This document shows, in pieces, positions 24,975 through 36,055 of a stretch of DNA of 64,000 nt. Under the pieces are notes generated by a model. The model saw only the letters and a program-made list of their open reading frames with translations. It did not search any database and was not told the DNA's origin. The stretch comes from Dermacentor variabilis. Lineage: Eukaryota > Arthropoda > Arachnida > Ixodida > Ixodidae. The stretch is from positions 252,225,267 through 252,289,266 of the forward strand of contig NC_134568.1 in the NCBI RefSeq assembly GCF_050947875.1. The letters are read 5' to 3'. Both the position numbers and the translations under genes were made by a program. How positions within the stretch are numbered: the first letter of the stretch is position 1; the number at the start of each line of letters is the position of its first letter.

Positions 24975-24997
24975 GTAGGGCGTAGGGTCCATTTGAA

Positions 24998-25063
24998 CAG
25001 TATATTTTGAATAACGTTTTGGCTGGTCCACTAGTCAAAACGTCCATAAAATATACTGTGCGA
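24998..25063. repeat. Short hairpin repeat
   Basis: The perfect arms ACAGTATATTTT and AAAATATACTGT enclose a segment containing AACGTTTTGGCTGGTCCAC and CTAGTCAAAACG. The layout resembles the hairpin at 11736-11868. The origin is uncertain. Confidence 0.35.
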
Positions 25064-25166
25064 ATCCAACGTATGTAATGCACTCTTCATTTTGCTACCT
25101 GGGCCAGTGTGACTTCCTTAGCCGCAACTGTATCTATATTATTTATTTATACAGTATTATTATTTA

Positions 25167-26901
25167 TACAGTAAAACCCCCGTTAAACCTACCCGCTTAA
25201 ACAGTAGTTTCGTTTTAAATGTAGTAAAGGCAAATCCCCGACTCAGCGGTCACTGAACATAATGTTTTTTTTTATCCGCATAAACCGGACCAGCTCATTG
25301 CGTACGTATCGGTTAACGCGTAGTGTTTCCACTTTTCGGCGTGCAAACACGGCAGTGCGTCGTCTCCATCAGGCGGCCTGGCAGAACAACAAGCCTCAGA
25401 TCGGAACAGCCTCCAAGCGCCCTGCGCGTTTGTGCGTGAAGCCACATCAACATTTCGGCACCGTGCCAGAGACCGTTGTGGCATTGTGCAACCAAGGACT
25501 CGCGTCATGCCAAAGCTAGGATAAAAAAGGTGCCAGGTGCTCATCATAGAAGAAAAAGACACCAATCGTGCTATCGAACGTGACACGAAGTTGGCGCTGG
25601 CACGTGACAGGGATCTGCTGTTGACTACGGTGTGGTGTGGCATTTGGAATGCGAAGAAGTTGCTTGGCGGCGCTGCTGCGACCGCAAAGAGATGTCTGCT
25701 ATGAGGTTAAGGCCCAAACAATGAAACGTTCCTTTCCTTCGAGCGCCTCCTAACCTTACGTGAGGCCTCCTTAAAGCGAAGGACCGATGGACGAAGCAAG
25801 CGTACTCTAAAAGCTCCCTTCACCCGCCCTCACGTAAGGAGCGGTTGCCGCATGCCTGGGTTCGAGATGATCTCATGAAAGCTTTATGCAAATACCATTA
25901 CGCAATAAAGAAATGTTGTACCGTCGCACAATTTTTAAATTGAAGAGCTAATATAGAGATGCGTGGACGCTTTCTTCTAGCTTTGTTTACCGAGCGCGAA
26001 AAAAGTACCACATTGCAGTGCAAAACTTGATGTGCTCCAGCAATGCTGGCACGCCGGCGTCATGCAACGCCTAACAACGCTTTCATGCCACACGCATGAC
26101 TTAAACGAAGATGCCTGGCAAGACGTACCGTGCTCGCGCTCCTCTGCAGGTGGGCAACAGCGCGCATACGCAAGCAAACGTCACGTGGCTAGCGGTGAGG
26201 TGAAGCGCTAGTTCAGGGCCAGGAGCGGCGTAAGGACGCATGAAAGTAGTTTCGGAGCTACCTTACACTGAGGAAGCACCAAGGAAGCCTTCACCGAGGG
26301 TTCCTCAGTAAGGAAGCTTTCAGAGTGGCATAAGGTGGCCTCACCGCAACGAAGGCTTCCTTACCGAGGTAAGGAACATTTCATTGCTTGGCCCTAAGAC
26401 TTTTCACCATCGTTGCCTCTGTTGTTGCCGAAGTGTCGACTAGCAACAGCGATGAGGACGACACGGAAAGCGACAGCATGGGCGATTCAGGCCCGACAGT
26501 GGCAGAAGCTGCATGTTACGCACGTCAGCCTCACGAATGCAATCGTCGCGACGAGAACAGCACCCCGCAATGAAAAAGGAGCCCCGCGACTTCTGCAGCG
26601 CTACCACGCGCATGCACGGAAACTACGTAACGGTAACGAGGAATCTCCCATGCCAGTGTTTGCCGAGAAGCAGGGATCGGCTGAAAAGCTGGCTCGCAGC
26701 TTTAGTGAGTTTGAGGCCGCTTTTGTCGCGCGAAGTGAATAAATACTGCATGTTTCTTTCCCCTTTCATCGCACTCTCTCTGAGTTGCGTGTTTTACAGG
26801 TAAGTGGGCAATCTCATGCTATTTCGGTTAAGCAGTACTACCGTTTCGTACGTACTTTTTCAGAGCTCCGACCAACAACGGTTTAACGAGGTTTCACTGC
26901 A
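25167..26901 (+). mobile_element. Second Tigger-type element, internally deleted, with nested insertion
   Basis: The ends are TACAGTAAAACC at left and GGTTTCACTGCA at right, with TA on both sides. Only short plus-strand coding traces remain: an acidic stretch (STSNSDEDDTESDSMG, about 26440) and AEKLARSFSEFEAAFVARSE before the terminal stop (about 26680-26742), as near the C-terminus of Tigger transposases. A separate element occupies 25711-26394 inside it. Confidence 0.8.
25711..26394. mobile_element. PIF/Harbinger-type non-autonomous element nested in Tigger
   Basis: The 684-bp element has inverted ends GGCCCAAACAATGAAACGTTCC and its mirror GGAACATTTCATTGCTTGGCC, flanked by TAA duplications at 25708-25710 and 26395-26397. 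TAA/TTA target sites are characteristic of PIF/Harbinger. It carries AAGGAAGC/GCTTCCTTAC-type internal repeats and no transposase frame. Confidence 0.8.
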
Positions 26902-26903
26902 TA

Positions 26904-27456
26904 CAGCTAAAACTCAATCTAACCAAACCCGATTTTACGAAGTTCCCGATCTAACGAAGAAATTTCCATTCCCCAGCAGGTACACATAGGGTTCGATGTT
27001 GTCATCAACCCGAATTAACGAAATGCACTTGGCCGAACATGATTTAACGAAGTCTTTCCTGAAATAAATAAGAAAAAAAAAAGCGCTGATTTCTTTCCAA
27101 TCTTGGCATAGACGTGCATTTCTTCAAGCGTGTGCTCTAAAGCTATTATGTTAAACCATCTAGGTGCCCTAGGCCTTAGCTGTATTTTGATGAGGCTGCA
27201 TGCCGCATCCATGCACAAAACAGTGGACCCAACACTACCTCGGTAGGGGCGGCGGTGGTTGCTTCAATTATTCCATGGTTTGTGCGACAAATGGCTGGAT
27301 TAGCAGTAAATACAATGCCATGGTAGGTTCTGTGGGTGACGTTACAATTTTAGATTTATAGAGAGCGAAAATTCCTTTCGCGATTTTACGAACTTCCCCA
27401 TTTAATTAAATTGTTCCGAGCATTGTCATCACTTCATTAAATCGAGTTAGAAACTG
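26904..27456. mobile_element. Tigger-like MITE
   Basis: The inverted ends CAGCTAAAACTCAATCTAAC and CGAGTTAGAAACTG are flanked by TA (26902-26903 and 27457-27458). Several internal TTTTACGAAGTTCCC and GATTTAACGAAG repeats occur. It begins at the TA that ends the Tigger at 26901. No coding sequence is seen. Confidence 0.65.
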
Positions 27457-27737
27457 TATGTGTATATATATTATTCTGAAACACAATCCAAAGCAAAGCT
27501 AACTGATGGTGCAAACAGATAGGCACTTGGTCCCACAATCACGTGGCAAACTTCTGCCTTGCAATTCAACATGAACAAGCTCGAGGCAATGTTTAACAAC
27601 AAGTAAGCTGCAAAGATTGCTAGAAATGCAAGCATCAAAAATGGATAAAACTACTTCCCCATTAATACAGGTTAAGCAACCAGCAATTAGAATTATGTTC
27701 ATGCCCCCCCCACATCAAGCACTGAATATCAACTTAC

Positions 27738-27774
27738 AGTGAAGCTCTGTGTTTAGGCTTCAGATCTTCATTTG
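27738..27774 (-). CDS. TACC: TACC-family protein, exon 5 (37-nt microexon)
   Basis: The microexon lies between a good acceptor (CCTACTTGCAG) and a strong donor (CACT|GTAAGT). Its 37 bases take in the one base left by exon 4, encode NEDLKPKHRAS, and leave CT, which exon 6 completes as CTT (Leu). It is the only sequence I found in the 22.6-kb gap that restores phase between exons 4 and 6. The call rests on splice sites and phase, not on homology. Confidence 0.65.
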
Positions 27775-29852
27775 CTGCAAGTAGGTGAAAAAAAAAAAAA
27801 ACATTTTAGTGCAGGACAGTGGGAGACAGGGTAAATGGAAACCATTAGTGCAGCATTTAAAAGCAAGTTTTAGTTACGGCACGTAGTAAGAAACTGAGCA
27901 AAATAGTAAGTGAAACATTCTGGGCCACAAGATTAACAACGCAATTTAATGGACAATTTTAGAAAAGTCAGCACCGCCTGTGGCGCGCCAAGGGCATTAT
28001 GGGAACTTTGAGGGTCAGTTTCGGTTTTGGAGGCCTTGTGCTGCACACCTAGGTGCCACCACTGCCGTAGGGTGCCACGACGGGCCCACTTGGCGAAATC
28101 ACTATCAAGGCGCTCGGAAAGCTGCGTGCTCCAGTCGGTCTGAAGGCGAGCGTGGTGTCGCAAGGCAGCCTAAGCTCGTGCCACTTGCACATCCGACACG
28201 TAAGAGATGTCTCGTGCTGTGTACGCACGAACGAGAATGTGTGGGGTAAGCAACTGATACTTTGTTTTGCTGACTCCTTGACTACACTTGCGGACACAAC
28301 CTCAATTCTGCAAGAAATATCTGCAAAGTTATTTGCCTGTTAAATATGCAAAAGGCTTGTAAACACTGTCATACGGCTGCTGCACTCAATAGAGGTTGTG
28401 CAGCATTTTGTCCTCTCACGAGCAGCTAAAGATGAAAAACACACTGGCAGGAACCCTGCAACTGTTGCCAGTACACACCAAAGTATTTTTCAGCACACGC
28501 TCGGAAGTAAGCGCCAGCAGCAGGCAATTTTACGTGCAATCCACCAGTGGTTCCAGACAATTTGTCGAAACTTGTTGAAAGACTTTCATAGATATCCATG
28601 CAAAATAAACTGTTCGGTACTCTAACCAGCATGAGGCATATTCTAGTGCATAACACATGGCGAAGGGCCCCACGACAAACTTTAGACACTGAATTGCTTT
28701 TACCGTGATTCTGGCCAGAATGCCTCCGCACATGCCGACAGTCAAAATGCAACCAAGTATCAGTGTACGTAAAACTTCACGTTGCGATTACAAGCCACTG
28801 TCTTCTCAACAGTGTTTTATGGCTGTGCATTTCCTGCATTTAGCACAAGCAGATCATCACTCGCAAGCTTCATTTCCTGTACCTAGCAGGCAAAACGTGG
28901 GTGCTGGAGCATGGATGCACTCGGCGCACCGACTGCACGGAGACGTGATGGCTGCGGTACCCGCACGCCATTTTGTGGCCACTTGGGTGATGCTCATCTT
29001 TGTTGTGTTATGTAACCTTGTGCTACAGTTAGCTAAGACAGTAGAAAAATGGCTGACTCCAGTCCACGAAGCACAACCTATGCAGATGGCTGCAAGTGAA
29101 GCAGATGACGGAGCACCTTCCCTCAAGATTCTCATTTAAGCCTTACCAGCGGCTGCTTATTAAAGGCACGCACCATTTTCTGAAGTTGTTCATACAGCTT
29201 TCTGTCAATTGCTAGATACCATCCACATTAACCTTCAAGCTAAAATATTTAAGCAACTAGTACAGCGTTTATAACGAGCCCATCATGGAATTTACTGTTT
29301 ACATACCCAGTAACATCGGTGGAAGTTATACACACAACGCCACACTACAGCTGTCCTCTATGCCTCGGCTCTCCAAAACAGTTGCCGAGAGACGCACGCT
29401 ATTAAGAAAGTTTGGCACCACTAACAAAGCACGAAAATTAGTGAAAATAATTGGCTGGCACAGCCACACAAACTTTTTGTTTCAAGGGAGTGTACTTGAC
29501 ACTGTAATCTTATGTTGTCAACGACTATAGTTAGAGAATTGTACTGGCTATTAACATTGATAACCCATTTGCACGAATTGTTGAAAAACCTCAAAAAAGC
29601 ACCAGGTGTTTCATGTGTTTTCATGCACTGGAACAAAGAAAGTCGCAGTTTATGACAGAAATCACAATATGGCTAACAACAAATTTAGCAATGCAAACGG
29701 TCATACCAGAAAAGCATGCAACAAAGCCTCATTCAAATTGAGAAAGTAAACAGAAGTGCAAAAGGAATAAGGATGACATGAGTCCTGTGTACCTGTCTCG
29801 TCCTTGTTTCTTTCACACTTCTGTTTTCCTTTTCACTTGTAGAACAACTAGC
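27775..29852 (-). other. Intron 4 segment right of the microexon
   Basis: It includes a GC-richer patch (27970-28170) that could be part of an old repeat. I found no frame that could be joined in phase to the neighbouring exons. Confidence 0.4.
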
Positions 29853-29856
29853 TTAA

Positions 29857-30631
29857 CTCTTTCCCTACCCCACCCATTGGGCATTGTTAGCCCGTTATCG
29901 ATGGTTTGAAATGCCACTTTTGAGACCTTCTGCACCGCTCATGGACACTCTTTGCCATCGGATGTGAAGGAGGAGTACTATATTTGTTTTATAAGCAGCT
30001 CGCCTTTTTCCCACCAGGCGGTAATTTTTGAAAGCGCCCAAGTTTCGCTATCGTCAAAGTAAAAAGTAAAATGCCACCTCCGGGAGCGGCGCACACTCCT
30101 AAGGTCCCAGATCCGACAATTCTGCTGTGTCTGCGGCCGATTTTATCAATGTACAAAGCAGCAGCGATCTGAGGATGCTGCCTTTTCGTCGGACTTTGGC
30201 TCAGAGCAACAACGCAAACCAGCCCGGAACATCAGCGGCTGCAGCCCTGCATGCCCAACTGTAGTACTTGCAAATTTTTGTAGTGGAATACCTGTTCAAT
30301 GAAAATTTCGATTTTTTTCTAAGATAGTACCTATTACACGCCAATACATTTTGTACATTTCATAATTTTTGTTTCATTTTTTTCTTAGTAGATACAAGCA
30401 TGTTTTTACAAACTTTGTTCAATTTTATCTCACAATCTTGATTCTGGCAATTTACCTTTTTTCTTCATGACATACATCTCGTCTACAAAAATTTTATGCA
30501 TGAAAAGTGCATTCATTCTGCTTTTTATTCGTGTATTACATAAGATCTTGAGTGCAGTAGTACCTCCAGAAAACAAAAAAATCTGCCGTGGCCTACAAAA
30601 AACACCCATTTTCCCCATGGCAGGGAACAAG
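29857..30631. mobile_element. piggyBac-like non-autonomous element 1
   Basis: TTAA target duplications lie at 29853-29856 and 30632-30635. The inverted ends are CTCTTTCCCTACCCC at left and GGCAGGGAACAAG at right, the C-rich ends typical of piggyBac-like elements. No transposase frame of useful length is present in this 775-bp element, so it would be mobilised only in trans. Confidence 0.7.
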
Positions 30632-31269
30632 TTAAACTGTTTTATTAAGCCTCATTCAAAGTTGTATAAAAATGAGAAACATGCAAAACACTTTTGGCCC
30701 ACTGTACATATTTTAATACAAACAAAGCAATGACTAGGGGTACAGTAGACTTCCGTTAATTCAACTACAGTTTATTTGATTTTTCGGTTAATTTGATCCT
30801 GGCCGGCAATTCTAAAATTCGATCCTAAAATTGGCTAATTTGACCAGTCAGCACACGTGCACCTAACCCCTATGGTGGCACCGATAATGACTCCTTTAAT
30901 GGCAGCGTCTGTCTTGGCAGAGTTTAAGGGACAGTATGCATTGAGCGCACGTCATCTCTTGTCGAAAACACCCATTTTGAGACCGCCCTTGAAAGATTTT
31001 GAAGCAATAACCATAGCTCACAATGCTTCATTACGGTTTTTACGCGCTCCTAATGCCTGCCTATATTTAAAAAGAAAATTAGGCTGAAAAATGCCTGCTC
31101 GGTGTACGCGGGCACAAAACCAAAACTGCCTTCGCAACGTTTACGTGCTTTGCCGCATAACGAGCATGTATTGCGGCGAAGCTGACTTTAGAAAACCGGC
31201 TGCTAATGTGCATTAATTTTTCTTGCCAAAGTCACCATAGCCATTTGCCTCATCAAGAGGGTGTCACAC

Positions 31270-32700
31270 TGAGCAGCAGGCATGAAGGGAGAAAGCCTCA
31301 CCCAGCTAGTGGAATCCTTCGCTACAAGCCACATTGCATACGTTACTGCTTTCCACAACTGGAGGCAGTGCAAGCGAAATAAGATCAATGCACTCATACG
31401 CAAAGCGTACAAGGCAGCACTTTGACTTTTCGACTGCACGAGCACCAACAAGTTACTGGCCCTGGAAGTGCATAACACCCTGGACGAAATCACCAAGGCA
31501 CAGAGGACCGCCCAGCTCACGCCGCTATCGGAAACAATAACGGGCAGACAAGTGCTGCATGACCTAGGCCTGGGGCCAAAGAAAGGGGGACCGAAAAATA
31601 CAGAAGTGCCTGTACCGGACACAATTAGTAGATGGCTACGCGTATGTCTGGTGCCAAGAAACGCGAACCTCAAGTTCCACAAAGAGCGGCGGGCGGCGAG
31701 GGCCAAGGCACTCATCGATCTCTATGCCAAAGACAGGGGTACCGTGTTTGTGCATGCGGCATAGTATCCAAACGACAGAAAGGCATTCGCCACAGCAGTT
31801 GTCGGGGCATCGATTGGTGCAACGAAAACTGCGGCGAGTGTGCGGACTCTAGGGTGTATCGAGCCGAGGAGGTGGCCATTGCCCTGGCTATCGCCGACCC
31901 CGAGTGCACAACTGTGCTCCATGATTCTAGGACGGCAGTGAGAAATTACGCCAGAGTAAGGGTGTGTGGTGAAGCCGCGAGTGTGTTGCATGCGGTCGAT
32001 CTCGCAAGTGAAAATCGGTGTCGTGATAAAAGTGGTTTCCGGCACACATGGGCAGTGACGTTTCAGATCGTGGCAATGCAAACCACAACGAGACGGCGAA
32101 CGTGGCGGCGCGAGGAGTAACCAACGGTGCTGCTGCTACTGCGGTCTACCCGTCGTGGTGGTGGTGGTGGGAAACCAAGGAAAGAATGACCTACAATGAA
32201 ATTGTGAAGTGGTACAGGCTAGAGAGAAGGACTATGCTGCCACCTCATCCGGGCTTGACCCGTAAGGAAGCAGTGTTATACCGATAATTTCAGACGGGGC
32301 CGTTATTCACCCTGGTGCTGTTGAGGCACGTGCATCCGAGGGTTTATGTTAGTGACCTGTGTTGTGTGTGCTGAAAGGAAAGAGCCACTGCAGCTCACAT
32401 CCTTTGGGACTGTGCCAAGAACCCGCATGAAGCTGCAACGATGACAACGATCCCGCCACGGCTGGAGGCCGCAACGAGGTGCTACGACTATGAGGTCCAA
32501 GCCCAGGCCGTCCAACAGATCTCGGTGGCCCTCGAAAGGCGACCGAGCGAAACCGGAGGGAGGCTGCCACCCCAAAAAAGGGGCAAGCGTGGTAGACCAA
32601 AGGGAAGTAGTGCGGCCACGGCAGGAGCAGAAGCACCACACACCGGGAAGACATCATGGCCGCATCACGGTGACGCCTCTCTTACAGGGGAAGGCTAATC
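31270..32700 (+). mobile_element. LINE fragment with RNase H domain (I-clade-like)
   Basis: Plus-strand frames read the 3' portion of a non-LTR element. There is a linker (LVPRNANLKFHKERRAARAK), an RNase H-like part (VYRAEEVAIALAIAD, then LHDSRTAVRNY) and a terminal AAHILWDC motif (about 32,390-32,410) typical of the C-terminus of I/R1/Loa-type LINE ORF2. Several stops and frameshifts separate these pieces. The endonuclease and most of the RT are missing, so it is 5'-truncated. Confidence 0.75.
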
Positions 32701-34058
32701 GTCCTGCAGGCATTCCTGATAAAGATGCTGCGCTCGCTAAAAAATCAGATGCACGTTCAATTTTCACTTTATTTAGGAGCTTCAAGATAATTTCTGCATT
32801 TTTTAACTACTCTGGACAGATACAAAGCGGGGAACGCGTTTGATTCGGGGGCATGTTAGAATAAGGTAAATACAGCTAAATTAATCAGTGGTGTAATTTG
32901 GCGTTCTTCCTGCATCTTTACTTCAAGCCGCTGGATAATTCCATCTATTTCGTCGGTGCTGTCAGGGTTAATTAACAGATGTTTACTGTGCTTCGTTTAA
33001 CTTGTTTCAGAAAACAAAATTCGCTTGGTAAACAGAGCACCAGAACATAGATTCCTATGACACATTACTACAAGGGTATCTTACTGTTCTGTCCTCGTCA
33101 ATATTCTTGAACTACATTTGTCTTAAATGGACCTGCAGGGGTACTGTAACTGTTTGAGAATGACAAACTTGCTTAGTCACAATAGCCTTATGAACACATG
33201 AGCCAATATTCCTGTATGTGTACCTGGTAGCCCACAATTTTGCTTGAACGGTTACCTGCCCCCCCCTTCACCTTTTCTTCAAAACCCCTATCACATATTC
33301 TTATGCACAAGTAAACGAGTTGGCTGCTCGGCAAACTTTAAATGTCGCAACTAAGCAGCAGCTCGGAAATCCTATCAATGATGAGGCAGTGCCACCGTCT
33401 GGTGGCAGAGAGCGATATCACTGAGCCAGAACTGTGATGATGGAACAATAGAGTGGAGGGTCATGGCTACACAATCTAGAGTGTGTATATACAAAAGCAC
33501 AGCCCACATGATGGATAGAGCATAGTGAGCATGGTCCACACGAACATAGTAGCAATGAAAAAATCGGGTAAGCTATATCAGGAACACAGCCACTGTGGGG
33601 CACGTCAAACTACTTGTGCATGCTGCAGACTGTATGGGCATACAGTACAGAAATGATGTAACCAAATGCACAAGTTACATGTATTCACTCAGAAAGTTTA
33701 CACGCTTACCTTATGTTATAGTTAAAAGGCACCTTGAAGTCAATTTTGCAATTGTGTTCACCCCCTATGCGTAGTGGGCCTGCTTGTTTTGTAGAGTGTT
33801 AATGTGCTAAATAAATGGCTATTATAAATCGTATTTATAAATCAGTTAAACCTCTGAACCTGCAAATAATTGCATTAGCAACCTATACAACATGGTCAAT
33901 AAGATACATTAAAGACAAATTCACTTTGGTGCCTGTTTATGCACTGCTTAGGTAGCCAGTATTTATCTCCCTACTTTTTGCTACCACTCATTTGAAAAGA
34001 AGACCATCATGTGCAAAAGGTTTCAGTAAAAAAAAACAGAGCGAGCACACAGACTCAC
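32701..34058 (-). other. Intron 4 segment left of exon 4
   Basis: AT-rich sequence following the end of the RNase H LINE fragment. No repeat boundary, exon or RNA gene is recognised. Confidence 0.45.
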
Positions 34059-34287
34059 CCTCACTACGCCTTCGTGCCAGGGGGTCAAAATTGAGGTAAA
34101 GCGAGCAGCGCCCTAGGCTGGTTCTGCCCAGCCGCTGGCTGCTGCCCACTTTATGAAGGAATTCCAAATCTTCCTTAAAGTAGTCAGCAGCTGTCTTGAA
34201 CTCCTCCTCAGAAAACTGAGCAACCTCGGGGCCTGCCTCAGAATCCACGGGTAATGTTCCCTCCGTCTTATCTTTGTCTGAAGAGTG
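34059..34287 (-). CDS. TACC: TACC-family protein, exon 4
   Basis: The 229-bp exon has acceptor TTCTACTTCAG and donor GAGG|GTGAGT. It starts in phase 0 and ends with one extra base. It encodes residues 347-422, beginning HSSDKDKTEGTLPVDSEAGP, followed by FSEEEFKTAADYFKEDLEFL, which looks helical, and a basic end (LARRRSEG). A second AG lies 10 bases into the exon, but using it would break the frame with exon 3. The phase-1 end does not fit exon 6 directly and requires the 37-bp exon 5. Confidence 0.76.
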
Positions 34288-34676
34288 CTGAAGTAGAATA
34301 GAAAGAGGGCACTTAAAACAACAAAGCAATAAGAATTGGCATGATTTTTAGAGACAATGTCTAGGATTTTGAAGTCAGAGGCATACATGGGTGACATGGT
34401 ACTGAGACCCTGAAAGTGCATCTGACACACAAGCACAAAAGCAATGCAACAAGTAAAAATATCCAGGGGCTCTATTCTAATCACTCAGGGCCGCTGCATG
34501 GCGCTAGTATCAGTCATGTTGGCTCTCCAATTGGCTGTCAAGAGGTCACATTTTTAATTTGCAGCAGGAAACGGAAGCTTTGCAAAAAGCATTTCCATGC
34601 TTTGACCAAGCTCGATGTGACGCTGTACATGTTCTTGAATGAAACATTTTAAATTGCTCTATTAGTGTGTAAAAAA

Positions 34677-35130
34677 AAGCTCGCAAGTGGAGCGTGAAGT
34701 CACCTTTCTCTCAAATGCTCTCTTTTCAACAGAAGCCTGCCTCCTCACTCTTTACTGGAGGCTTTATTTCTTAATATCGCAGATTCCCATACACGCCTAC
34801 TATTGGCAAATAGCTGACATCAATCAAGAAGGATGTTTGGATCAGTGCACTTCTGTTAATGTGTATAGTGACGCAGCTGAAGTACGACATAGGCTGAAGC
34901 AAGCGAAAATCGGCTTTCGAATTTCAATAATTAGGTACTTCCAGAAGAAACCAACCATTACCTGCTCGCACTCAGCCACGGCCACCCTGCTTATCAGTGT
35001 CATAGCATTCGGGTGTGGAGTTTTCGAAACTAGTCAAAATTAGCAACTTGCCTCGAACCAAGCAAAACTTAAGGTCAGATCACAAGCACACTCACTCACT
35101 CCTGGCTAGACACCTCGACAAACTTCGCCT
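34677..35130. repeat. Dispersed repeat, copy 2
   Basis: The match to 12853-13390 includes CAAGTGGAGCGTGAAGTCAC, GGCAAATAGCTGACATCAA, CTGCTTATCAG and CTCCTGGCTAGAC. The order is conserved, with small insertions and deletions. Confidence 0.55.
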
Positions 35131-35666
35131 CGTGTTAGGCTATTGACAGTACATACTTCAAAATGAGCGAGTTGGAGGTGGTTACTATCTGTTGGTCAAG
35201 TCAAGTTGGTGCAGGACAAAACTTGTCCGCACCACGTAGCACAGCCAGACTGGAGCATATGAGCATGAGCGTGCGCTCAAGTCCTGTCGTGCAGAAGACG
35301 AATGTTGTGCATACCCGCTTACAGTTGCATGTAGCTGCAGTCTGGTATGCAGCGTAGATACCGCAGGTGCTGCAGGGTACTGCAACGGGTCCATTGGCAG
35401 AGCATACTGCAGCTTGCCGCAAAAAACCACGTTTGGCACATCATATGTGCCAAAATTGGTAGTAGTCGTGTGTACGTGAACATTTGAAATCAAATTTGAA
35501 CTGCGCACCATGGCGACGTTCAGTAGGCAAAGCATTGTGGGCATGCCCCACTCAGCCTGAGCCTCAAAACTGACTTGCATATACATTGCTTTTTTACAGG
35601 GTCAATACTTCAATGCAGTCAAGTGAGCTCGCATCTCCTGCAGCCCAATTATGGCAGGACATGGCT

Positions 35667-35743
35667 GTCTGTGTGGCTGAGTGGATATGCGGCCCATACA
35701 CTATATTGGAGGCAATCTGCAGCAGGTTCAAACACTAAGGCGA
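35667..35743 (+). ncRNA. tRNA-derived relic
   Basis: TGGCTGAGTGG (35674-35684) fits the A box and GGTTCAAACA (35725-35734) the B box, with the longer spacing of Leu/Ser-type tRNAs. The acceptor ends do not pair convincingly. It is probably a SINE head or pseudogene. Confidence 0.4.
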
Positions 35744-36055
35744 GCCAAGACGGCCAGGGTTGCCACCCGTCCTTAATTTAGCAGGACAGTCTTGACAAGC
35801 AAATGTCCTGAGCTTCGACTCACTTTCTTTTTCTTGTGCACAACAATCAATAAATCAGATTTCCTTTTTATAATTTCTAACAGCTCAGTTGAACATTCTT
35901 CTCTATTGTATTCTATTGCATTGTAATAAAGGTAGTTTAATTTTTTGCCATGGTTCTAGATGTGTTGTAGGCCCTAACTGTTCACAGCACCTCTATCAAT
36001 ATTCGTAGCTGTGTGAACTGGACGACTACTGGGCCTTGTTGTAAATCCCGACATG

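Noticed and set aside
34278..34279. Alternative acceptor for exon 4 (second AG, 10 bases into the exon)
   Set aside because: It would put exon 4 out of phase with exon 3, and its pyrimidine tract is shorter.
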